From Puffinus mauretanicus (taxonomy: Eukaryota; Chordata; Aves; Procellariiformes; Procellariidae), in the NCBI GenBank assembly GCA_023333565.1, contig JAJKFH010003358.1, positions 62,001 to 126,000 of the forward strand: 64,000 nt of DNA, given 5' to 3'. The notes under the pieces were generated by a model, which saw only the letters and a list, made by a program, of their open reading frames with translations, was not told the DNA's origin and did no database searches. The translations under genes and the position numbers were made by a program. This document shows positions 23,917 to 32,969 of this stretch, one piece after another (position 1 is the first letter of the stretch; every line of letters begins with the position of its first letter).

Positions 23917-24057
23917 TATGAAGCAAGCCGCTCACCTGGTACCAGTCAGTTTCCAGCGGCGCCCGTCGTTATCCCAGCCGTCCTACGACTAAGGCTGACT
24001 CAAAATATTCATAATACAGTTTTCATTCTCCGACGACGAATCACGTCGGGGTCACCA
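23917..24057 (-). other. Provirus leader between primer-binding site and gag
   Basis: About 140 bp of leader, shorter than in most retroviruses. It would hold the splice donor and packaging signal, neither of which I can assign. Confidence 0.5.
24039..24057 (-). promoter_or_regulatory. Primer-binding site for tRNA-Trp
   Basis: The plus strand AATCACGTCGGGGTCACCA is identical to the last 19 bases of vertebrate tRNA-Trp, so the minus strand is a perfect tRNA-Trp primer-binding site. Two bases separate it from the LTR end. Avian alpharetroviruses use the same primer. Most mammalian betaretroviruses use tRNA-Lys. Confidence 0.92.
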
Positions 24058-24059
24058 AT

Positions 24060-24496
24060 TGTTGCATAACGACGCGAGACAGAGACTTCTTCAATATGAA
24101 GCAGGAATCATGTCTGTCTTTATTTGCTCCTTAGCAAAGTATTTATAATCAACTCGTGGCCTTCACATACATTTTTGGCCTTTGTCCAAAGCACAATTAC
24201 AGATAGATAGGATACAAGATTACAGATAAACAGGATACAAGACAAAAGCCAAATTATGTTCTAAATATGTTACAAGCTCTATAATTAACACAATGTTCTT
24301 CTAAATTTCATTCCACCTTTTTAATGATGTTCTTCTCCTTATTTATTGCTCCCTACTTATCACCAAGTCCCTTATTCTTTGTACACAACTTTTCCACAAG
24401 TCATAATTCAACTTAATCACCGGACTTTGCCAAACCCTTATCTACCGCGTTGTAACATCGTTCAGTCAATTTTACTTAATTGCAGAAAATCCCACA
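24060..24496 (-). repeat. Provirus 5' LTR
   Basis: 437 bp with the same ends as the 3' LTR and five substitutions from it. It is followed on the minus strand by AT and the primer-binding site. Confidence 0.93.
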
Positions 24497-24503
24497 TGGT
24501 GTG

Positions 24504-24743
24504 GAATACACCTTTGGCCAGTTTGGGTCAGCTCTCCTGGCTGTGTCTCCTCCCAGCTGTGTCCCCTCCTCGCTGGCAGGGCAATATGAGAAGCTGAAAA
24601 GTCCTTGACTTAGTGTAAGCACTGCTCAGCAACAACTAAATCATCAGTGTGTTCTCAACATTATTCTCATACTAAATCCAAAACACAGCCCTATACCAGC
24701 TACTAGAAAGAAAGTTAACTCTATGCCAGCTGAAATCAGGACA
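24504..24743 (-). mobile_element. ERVL-like solo LTR, part 2 (5' part)
   Basis: This continues the interrupted LTR from 17045 with GAATACACCTTTGGCCAGTT and ends CTGAAATCAGGACA, the reverse of the TGTCCTGGTTTCAG start of the family. The 7 bp at 24497-24503 is the right copy of the provirus target duplication. Confidence 0.88.
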
Positions 24744-25231
24744 ACCTAGCGTTGCCCTCGGGAAGATCTGTGTCTTTACAGCTAGGGATCATCTGGGAGC
24801 TGATCTCCTTATGTAGAATGTGGAGCTAGGTGTAGTTAAAGCAGAGGTTGTTCCCAGGCAGTGCTCTGTGCATCTTGTTGAAAGAGCAGGCTGTGGGCCT
24901 TATTTTGAAGGAAGGTTTCCTGTTCTGCTCCTAGGGAGGCTGCACAGGCGTGGTGTTGGGGACTGCAGGGATGGGTGGGATCTGCTGTGATTTCTCGTAA
25001 ATGTGAACTGGACTTAATGGACTTGAATGAAAGCAGAGTGACTGCGTACGGTTTTCTTCCCCAGCTCCAGTTCCAACCTATGTGTTTGGCACTAATAAAC
25101 GAGACCCTGAGCTATTTTCCAGGTATGAGGGGCTGCCAGTTAGCAGAGAACATCACTTACTTGGGTAATGGTGCAGTTGGTCTGTGACCAGGGATGTGTA
25201 CTTTTGTGATGGTGCTTTCATGAACATTTTC
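24744..25231. other. Unique sequence, no gene recognised
   Basis: No exon or known repeat was recognised. Confidence 0.45.
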
Positions 25232-25316
25232 TGGTCAGCAACTGCATTGTGCATAACTTGTTTTGTATATACTTTTATCATTATTATTATTTTCCCTTCC
25301 TTTTCTGTCCTATTAA
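25232..25316 (+). mobile_element. ERVL-like LTR, internal fragment
   Basis: CAACTGCATTGTGCATAACT, the (ATT)n run and TTTTCTGTCCTATTAAA match the middle of the 38680-39261 type LTR. It stops exactly where the duplicated segment 25317-25889 begins. Confidence 0.75.
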
Positions 25317-25889
25317 ATGTTTGTTTTCATTTATCTTGAGTGTTGAAACTCTGAAAGGGGCCGATGAGTTGCCCTCAGTTTGCTCAGTTTGCTCCCTCCC
25401 CTTTGGGGAGTGCGGTTAATGTTTGCTTCTTGGCTTTGCAGAGAACAAAATCCATTAATACACCACCTCACTTGAATTGCTCTCGTTGGGAACCGATTAG
25501 AAGCTTATTGCTGCCTCATCTCGCAAATGGCATGCGTTCTGGTTCTCATTTGTCGAGCAGCCTGTCGGCTTGTCAAATGACTCCGCAGAACAATTCGATT
25601 ACTCCAAGCAGCAATGCTGATAGGAAGAGCTTACGTACTTCACTGCTGGCGATTCTGTGCTTTTCCCTCTGCAGGCGGGAAACGTGATTCGTGGGTGGGC
25701 TGTGGCTTTAACCAGGGAGGGCAAAGCTGCTTCTCTGTGTATTTCCTTTCCGCCTCTTCCCTTAGCCCCTCCCCTCCCTTCCCCTCTGTGAGGCTGGTTT
25801 TGTGGTGCACCTCCACTGGTGAAACGAGCTCCCACAGGAAACGGAGGGAAAGAGGAAAGGGGCAAGGTGAGAGGTGTCGCAGTCCTTAG
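25317..25889 (+). repeat. Dispersed 0.57 kb duplicate, copy A
   Basis: Near-identical to 31260-31829 in the same orientation, with a few substitutions and small indels. The edges are abrupt on both sides. It has no LTR-like TG/CA ends, no poly-A tail and no target duplication that I can see, and no recognisable protein. It could be a segmental duplication or an undescribed repeat. Confidence 0.9.
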
Positions 25890-25954
25890 TTTGTAGATTT
25901 AATACCTAGGCCCCATTCAGAAAATACAGCGCCTATGTGGCTCAGCGGTCCCTG

Positions 25955-26545
25955 TGTTACCGTAAGTCGGTGAAATAAGAACTCTCTACACCCGGTTTTG
26001 GAGTTTTAGAAAGCAGGCATTCTTTAATGCGGCGCCGGGCGCACAGGGGATCGCTCCAGCTAGTGTGCGCACGGCTTTATTTAACTACAGGAGCTATATA
26101 CAATCAAGATATACATATCCATTAGATTTCTGGGAAATGATTAACGTATTTATGTTGTTTCCTGGAATTCATTCACGTATGTAAAAGTCTTTGACGCATG
26201 CGCCTTTATATGCATAGGTGGTCTTCCAGGGTCTCCTGGTGGTCATCGATAGTCTTCCTCACAGTGTCCTTTAGTTGAAGTCAGTCTTTACGCATGCTCC
26301 GCTTAACCCTTGGCTTGGTTTCCACGATTGTCACTTGCAACAAACTGGCTTACTCCGGCATAACTTCTTTATCTACTCTACTCAAGATACAAAGCTGGCT
26401 TCCTTCTCTATTTTACGCAGAATACAAAGTTTCAGGGCCTTTTTTATCTATTGAATGTCCGGCCTATCTATTCCTAAGGCATTCCTAACCCATCTGCATC
26501 ATTTCAACCAAAGAACTCTTTACTATTCCTTTGTTGTTGGTATCA
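25955..26545 (-). mobile_element. Solo LTR, second family
   Basis: On the minus strand it begins TGATACCAAC and ends CTTACGGTAACA, about 591 bp, with an ATTAAA polyadenylation signal followed by GAATGCCTGCTTTCTAAAAC. CCTG flanks both ends (25951-25954 and 26546-26549), fitting a 4 bp target duplication. No internal viral sequence adjoins it. Confidence 0.7.
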
Positions 26546-28076
26546 CCTGCAGATTTTTACTATTTATAGCCATTTCTATAAATACAGGAGTTCACCCAGT
26601 GGGTTCACAGGGTGCTGTGCTGCTTGTAAACGGAATCGTTTTCATCCTTGCTGCAGTCTGGAGGTGGCAAGTGCCAGCTGACAGATTCAGATGGAGATGA
26701 AAGCGAGCGATACACATGCGACGGTGATCCTGCCACAAGGCATGCTGTTTATTGATCTGGGAAGACGCTGCAGTGACTCTGTCAGAGGACAAGGTTTTCA
26801 GTGCTATTTCTGTATTTGATACCCAAGGGATTTGTTTTCCCTCTGCGTGTGTTTCTGTGCAGGCACGTGCATGAAGCAGAGGTGTTTCTCTGTGCCGTAA
26901 CTGGGACTGATGACGGCTGGGTGGGTGGGAAGATGTGCAATCACGGAAGAAACTTCCTGCAGCTGCCCTGCCGTGTCCTTCAGCATAAAACAGCTCTTCT
27001 GGTCGTTTGCTGCCATCGAGAGCTACCGAGTGCATGGGAAGGTGTCGGGTTCCTGCTCCCTGTGGTCAGCACTGGTCCTTACTGGGTAGCCTCCCCCAGC
27101 AGCCAGCGCTGTACGCCCCTGTCAGTTGTTAGGCAAACATCTGCAGCTGGAATGTGTGGCGTGTTCCTCCGATTTGTCCGTTCTCCACCTTGCATAGCAA
27201 CACATTTAAAATGCTGAAATGTGCTCTTTTTATTGCTGTTAACGTTCAAAAGTGTTGTTTTAGTCTGGTCAGCAAGGTATTTGGAACACATCACGGTTGC
27301 ATTTTGAGAATAAAGTAGGTTCCCATCCTTCCCCCCACCCCCAAACTGTGTAGCATCCAGACCTTTTCTCCCTACTCCCCTACGTGTAGCCTGGCTTTGT
27401 TCGTTTTGCTGCCTGAGACCAAGAACATAGCAAACAACTGAGATGTGTGCTGTGTGCTCCAGGCCAAAGAAAGTTTTAAACGGTCCCAGTTTATTTTATG
27501 CAGCCATGCAGCGTGGTACCTTTTGGAAGGAACGCTGGGATGGTGTATCAGAAGTTACTGAAAATGGGATGATACCGGTAGTGGTTTATTTTCAGTGCCT
27601 AGTTTGGGAAAGAATATTCGAAAATACTGAACTGTTAAGAGAAAGATGAGTGCAAGGCAAGGAGCATCATGCTCCATTTATTGCTAAATGCATGTTTTCA
27701 TTTCATTCAAACTAGAAAGTAAAGAAAGACTGTACCTGCAAAAGAATTGGCATAGCTGTCTTTGTTTCCCAGAGCATACAAGCACCGGGGGAGCAGTTTG
27801 GAGGATCAGAACTTCAGCCTGCTCTGGGTGATAAACCCTCAGGAGAGGAAAGAGAAACCCCACTTCTTTCAATACAGCTCTACTTATCTTAATATTTCTT
27901 CCTGTTAGATTGTGTTGGTGGTCAGACTCTAAGCATGTGATTAGACTGTTAAAAAATCAAGATATTTAGGGATTATTTACTGCATCGAATCCTCTTGCAA
28001 GCAGTGCACTGTATTGCCCTGTGGATAGTATAATGTCAGGACTGGCATGGCTGGTAATTTTCCTTTTCTTTTCTAG
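26546..28076. other. Unique sequence upstream of the first BBX-like exon
   Basis: I looked here for the HMG-box exons that precede the 28077 exon in BBX and did not find them. No other gene or repeat was recognised. Confidence 0.45.
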
Positions 28077-28275
28077 TGGAAGGATGCATTTATGAAGGGA
28101 AATCCAGGGTACAGGTGGTGCCCCACAACAAACCAACCTGTGAAGACCCAGACATCCACTGTTACAAAGAGGAAAAAGCTATGGGCCTTTGCTTCAGCCT
28201 CTGCAAAAGATTGAGCAAGCCCGAGGAAAGTGACCAAAAGTGAAGCAATGCCACAGCGTCACTTCGGGATGGCAG
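28077..28275 (+). pseudogene. BBX: BBX-like exon following the HMG box, with in-frame stop
   Basis: Bounded by TTTTCTAG and GTGAGA, 199 bp, ending in phase 1. It encodes WKDAFMKGNPGYRWCPTTNQ and continues through KRKKLWAF and EAMPQ...FGMA, which I recognise as the segment of the HMG-box transcription factor BBX just after its DNA-binding box. A TGA at 28212-28214 interrupts the frame where BBX has a leucine, within a cluster of changes. The next BBX exon is at 36807-36874 in matching phase. Introns are kept, so this is a DNA-level copy rather than a retrocopy. Most likely it is a decayed partial duplicate of BBX. The HMG box itself was not found. Confidence 0.82.
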
Positions 28276-29194
28276 GTGAGATTTCCATCCATGTTCCTCA
28301 AAGGTAGCAGCCTTGTTTTGTTTGAGGCTGGAATCGAGCTGCAAGACCAGTTTTCTTTACTGCGCATGGTACCGTAGTGCAACTACCTTTCATGTCCCAA
28401 ATTAAGTGGCCAAGACTCTAGTTAAACCTCTGCATAAGAACCAAAAATTTTCCTTAGTGCATGATTGCTTTCAAGAGTCGAGTCCAGATATGTGGCATGT
28501 CGTGCCCCATACCTCATGTGGGGTCCGGATTTGATTGATTTTTAATTCAGGCTTATCTGCTGTTAGAGATTTTCATTTTCTAGTCAAACAGGAAAATGCT
28601 GATTGTGTGCATTCTTCTTCCCTTTCATGGAGTGTTGTACTATGTTTAGTAATTTTCCGTTTATGAATATAATTTATGGGTGTCTGTGGAGTTGGAGGTG
28701 TTAACGTTCTTGTGGATGAATGTACCAGTGGAGCTAACTTTTTGTATTGAAAACAAGAGAAGCGTAATTTAGTTTCACTTAAAATGTGCTCTTTTGCCCA
28801 TTATACCTTGGAGGGTCGGATTCTAACCTTTTAAACATTAAAAAAAGAAAGAAATAATCAATCAGATCCATGAATAAGTGTAGGTGGAGCACCTGAACTG
28901 GTGAAAGGCAGGAATTGTTAGTTAATTTATGGCTTAGGCTAGACAATGGCTCTGTTATTAACCCTTAAGTGTTAGTTCCCTCTATCAATCCCCCCTTTTC
29001 TAAAAAGTTAGTAAATTCATTTACTATAGCAGAATGTTCACTAAGTGGCTTTTGCAAGAAGCAGGAACTATATACATACTATATACATTAACCACTCTGT
29101 TAGACTTAGGCTTGTGGTCATACAAGGGTATGTAGGACAGAAGGTCACACTTCATCACACGAATCAGATGAACATATTTCACAGCCATAATCGC
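28276..29194. other. BBX-like intron sequence, no other gene recognised
   Basis: AT-rich. A CCCCCCTTTT stretch near 28990 resembles a reversed polypurine tract, but no viral protein is readable next to it. Confidence 0.4.
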
Positions 29195-29390
29195 TGTTTT
29201 TGGTCGCTCCCCCTCGCTCTCTGTCCGGCTCCCTGCCCCCATTTTTTAATTCCTCCCTCTGTCTTTAGCCCATCGCTACTTTTTCCTTTCTCCATCTCTC
29301 TCTGTCTGGCTCCCTGAGCTTATTTTTTTCATCCCTTCCTCTGCCCCATAGACTGTCGCTGTTTTTGTCTTGTCTGTCTGTCTGCCTGCC
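29195..29390. repeat. Short pyrimidine-rich block related to 14880-16700
   Basis: It repeats CTCTGTCCGGCTCCCTGCCC, a T-run and CTCCATCTCTCTCTGTCTGG, the same motif order as the 1.8 kb array, then a TGTCTGTCTGTCTGCCTGCC run. Confidence 0.75.
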
Positions 29391-29398
29391 TGTATGGG

Positions 29399-29640
29399 CG
29401 GGAGCTGTAGCGCTGGGGCACGGGGCTGTCTGGCAGCCATGTTGGTTCCCGGGGCATGCTGGGAGCTGTAGTGCTGGGGCACGGAGCTGCCCGGCAGCCA
29501 TGTTGGTTCCCGGGGCATGCTGGGAGCTGTAGTGCTGGGGCACGGAGCTGCCCGGAGGCCATGTTGGTTCCCGGGGCATGCTGGGAGCGGTCAGTTCCCC
29601 ACACTCAGCTTCCCGGCGGCCATGTTGGTGTCGGGAGGCG
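29399..29640. repeat. 61 bp tandem array carrying ZNF143-like and YY1-like motifs
   Basis: Four units with period 61 begin near 29400, 29461, 29522 and 29583; the last is diverged. Unit junctions read GGCATGCTGGGAGCTGTAGT, whose reverse strand matches the ZNF143/Staf site pattern ACTACA..TCCCAG.ATGC apart from central bases. Each unit also has GGC.GCCATGTTGG, close to the YY1 site GCCGCCATCTTG. The block is CpG-rich, as in TATA-less promoters. No gene starting here was identified. Confidence 0.8.
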
Positions 29641-29687
29641 CAGGCTCTGCTCCAGCTGCAAGTGCTCGGCCGGTGGTTTGGCAGGTA

Positions 29688-30252
29688 TGTTGTCCGAAAA
29701 GCGGATTGGTGCCCGGCGTGCAAGTAAGCAATTCCACACGCTGAGGAGAGAGAGTGTTTTATTCAGGCCTGGGTGCTCGGTGGACTTGCCACAAATCAAG
29801 CACACCTGGTCTAGTCACCTTTCTGTTTATATCCGTGCTTCTCATACATATTTTAAATTTCTCTTTCACATATTGATTAAATTCCCGAGAACTAATTATA
29901 ATATTGCATCGTCTTAAACACATGCACACTAAAGCCTTTAGGGTCTCCTTGGGGGTCTCGGGGGGTCTCTGGTGGTCGTTAGGGTAGTGAACTCTTCATG
30001 AACTTATTTCCTCTTTACCTTACAGGGTTGCAATTTGTCCCTGAGCCATGCTTGGACCACGTTTGTTTATAGTTTCCAGAGCTAAAATTAATTATCACTA
30101 CCTCTGAAACACAGAGTTTATAATTAATTACTACTCCACACAATTACAAACACACAGCTGTTAGTTATCTAACTTCTAAGCAACAAATCTTCATTGTTTA
30201 AAATTACAGAAGCGAGCAATGTAGAATCCACAACAAACTAAACTATCTATCA
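29688..30252 (-). mobile_element. ERV1-type LTR, solo, same family as 62767-63314
   Basis: The reverse strand shares TATATCCGTGCTTCTCATAC, the TTTTATTCAGGCCTGGGTGC polyadenylation region and the end TTTTCGGACAACA with the right-edge provirus LTR. No primer-binding site or coding sequence adjoins it. The 5' boundary (about 30252) is approximate. Confidence 0.75.
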
Positions 30253-31259
30253 CCATAGTGTTCTTAAATTAAAACATATACATCTTGATCTCCTCCAATC
30301 AAACACCCACTCACTAGCTTCATCATTCTGGTTTCTTATTAACTGGTCTTTTAACCCAGTTCTGGGCGAGGGCTATACACAGGATGATAACACTTTGAAG
30401 ATTAATGTTGATTAAGATTAAGATTAACAGGTACAGTCAGCCCGAGCGGGAGCTTGCTGTCCTTGCTCTGCCGCTGCTTTGGCAGCCGCCTCGCGTTAGG
30501 AGGGGACGAACGTTCTGGCTTCCTGGCTGGAGTCTGGCAAGTTCAGTGGGTGAGGGACGGACCGTAACGTGTAATGTGAACCCGGCGTCCTTCAGGAGTG
30601 AAAAACGGAGTGTAGTGTTTTCTGGGGATTTTTTTTTTCTTGTTAGATCTCTGGGATTCATGTGACCTTTAATAGGCAGTTGGTGGGATTTAAGCATAGC
30701 TTTGAAGTTAAGCACGAGCTAACTGCTACCCTGCGGTGTAGCTGGAATCCACTTGCGAGCTCCTGTTCCTACCACACGCATCCTTCCCCAGGCTTTCGCA
30801 AAACGGAAGGGATACATCAAACCGACCTCACAAACATGTCCTGTGCTTTTTTCCTCTTACCTGGAATGTCGGGACATGCCCCTGCTGGGCCATGTCTGCC
30901 GCTCTGCGTGGGAACCAAGGTGGTGTCTTTCCATTCCAGGATAAGGACTTAGCTTTTTTTTTTTTTTTTTTTAAGTGACTTTAGAGACATCCTTAGGCTG
31001 GCTGTGTTAGGTTGGTTTACTGCAGAGTTGGTCGAATGGAGGAAAACAGTAAGCTCCACTATTGCCTTTGGCGTTTTCTCTTTACTGTGTAGCTCGTTTA
31101 AGTTATCTTCTCATGACCTGGCAAGCGGAAGCTTTGGCTTCATTCTAGGCCTTGGTCTAACAGTCACGAAGATCAATGTTGAAAGTCTTTCTGAGGTTTG
31201 CTTCAGGCCCCTATATGCATTTTATAAAAGTGCTTCTTGGCCACTGTTCAACTTTTTCC
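30253..31259. other. Unique sequence, no gene recognised
   Basis: No recognised exon. It contains a T-run near 30954-30972. Confidence 0.45.
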
Positions 31260-31829
31260 ATGTTTGTTTTCGTTTATCTTGAGTGTTGAAACTCTGAAAG
31301 GGGCCGATGAGTTGCCCTCGCTCAGTTTGCTCCCTCCCTTTTCGGGAGTGCGGTTAATGTTTGCTTCTTGGCTTTGCAGAGAACAAAATCCACTAATACA
31401 CCACCTCACTTGAATTGCTCTTGTTGGGAACCGATTAGAAGCTTATTGCTGCCTCATCTCGCAAATGGCATGCGTTCTGGTTCTCATTTGTCGAGCAGCC
31501 TGTCGGCTTGTCAAATGACTCCGCAGAACAATTCGATTACTCCAAGCAGCGATGCTGATAGGAAGAGCTTACGTACTTCACTGCTGGCGATTCTGTGCTT
31601 TTCCCTCTGCAGGCGGGAAACGTGATTCGTGGGTGGGCTGTGGGTTTAGCCAGGGAGGGCAAAGCTGCTTCTCTGTGTATTTCCTTTCCGCCTCTTCCCT
31701 TAGCCCCTCCCCTCCCTTCCCCTCGGGGGGAGGCTGGTTTTGTGGTGTGCCTTCACTGGTGAAACGAGCTCCCACAGGAAACGGAGGGAAAGAGGAAAGG
31801 GGCAAGGTGAGAGGTGTCGCAGTCCTTAG
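31260..31829 (+). repeat. Dispersed 0.57 kb duplicate, copy B
   Basis: The partner of 25317-25889, direct orientation, about 5.9 kb apart. The left flank is unrelated to that of copy A, which is an LTR fragment, and the right flanks also diverge immediately after CAGTCCTTAG. Confidence 0.9.
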
Positions 31830-32693
31830 AAGTCCTATCAGAAGAGTGACTTTTATGCTCAGTAAGTCAATAAGGTTTATTGACTTAACAGGAAGAACAA
31901 GTAGGAGGTCTTGGTCTGGCTGGCTGCTGTCCCCCAGCGCTCCGGCTGCACTATCCAACTGTAGAGCTTCTGAGTACAGAGAGATGTTGAATTGGCAGCT
32001 GTCAAAGCAGAGGACAGAGAACTTGAGAATGAATTAGAAACTCATCTAATCCCTTGTTTTATCTAGAGAGCCATTCATTTCTGAAGAAGGCCCTCTTTTG
32101 TGCTACAGGTGATTTTTCCTAAAAATTTTTTTTTATTTGTTTATTTTCTGCCGCCTGAGTCAGTGAGCACAGTACTTCACAGGTCTCACTCCAGTCCTCA
32201 CGCCAATGAAGGCTGGCTGTTTCATGAGTGTAACGATAGCCCATAAAATAACGACAGCTTCTGACAGAGATGTTGGCAGCATCTAAAGCGCGGCAAGTCT
32301 GCCGTGCCAAATGGATTCCTGTTTTGTCCCCTATATACCAGTTCGTGGTAAATACGTTTTGTTGTCTTCTTCTCCCCTCGACTTCATGTGATAGTTCAAT
32401 TCAAGTCTGACCCTTCTATCCGGTACAACCTCTTTTAAAACCCAGGCTGTGTGCTAACTGATGAACGAAAATGTAGCTGAGGAAGCGTAGAAATGCAGCA
32501 GACTGTCTTGCAACTTCAAGGCAGATCGCTTCCTTGGGACAGGGATTATATGATTCCAGAATAAATCCAGGAAATCTGTTTACTTGTTGGTAGTTGTTAA
32601 TCCTGTCTTGATTGCTTTTTACATATTCCATTCCGTTTTGGAAAATGTAATATAGAGAGAGCAAGATCTTCCTTTCTTTTTCTTAAGTCCCCC
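31830..32693. other. No gene recognised
   Basis: About 31845-31900 has an AATAAA-like signal on the minus strand and could be an LTR end, but the boundaries are not visible. A 43 bp stretch at 32651-32693 (TATAGAGAGAGCAAGATCTT and following) recurs at about 32926-32968. Confidence 0.35.
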
Positions 32694-32888
32694 TGATGTA
32701 GTAGGTACAGTATCTACTATTCCATACTGCTTGCTTCTGTAATTTTACTGTTCGCTTCTGTAATTCTAAACAATGAAGACTTGTTGCTTAGAAGTTAGGT
32801 AACTAGCAGGTGTTGTGTTTGCAGGTGTGTAGAATTGTAACTAGTCTAAATTGTGTATCCTTAGTCTAAATTGTGCATCATTAGGCTC
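32694..32888 (+). mobile_element. ERV1-type LTR, 5' fragment
   Basis: TGATGTAGTAGGTACAG, then AACAATGAAGACTTGTTGCT and GTGTTTGCAGGTGTGTAG, match the 5' part of the LTR at 62767-63314. It is lost after about 190 bp, between two copies of a 43 bp direct repeat. Confidence 0.7.
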
Positions 32889-32969
32889 TATAGATAGAGA
32901 GAGTAAGATCTTCTATCTCTATATATACAGAGAGTAAGATCTTCCTTTCTTTTCCTTTAGTCCCCCACA

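Larger units (their letters stand above)
17046..24496 (-). mobile_element. Young ERV2 (betaretrovirus-like) provirus with alpharetrovirus-type env
   Basis: A complete 7451 bp provirus on the minus strand: 5' LTR 24060-24496, tRNA-Trp primer-binding site, gag, dUTPase-protease, pol, env, purine tract, 3' LTR 17046-17482. The two 437 bp LTRs differ at only five positions (about 1.1%), so the insertion is recent. Gag and pol each carry one frame break in a homopolymer run; env is open throughout. The gag/pro/pol frame arrangement with dUTPase is betaretroviral, whereas the primer tRNA and envelope transmembrane region resemble avian alpharetroviruses. Confidence 0.93.
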
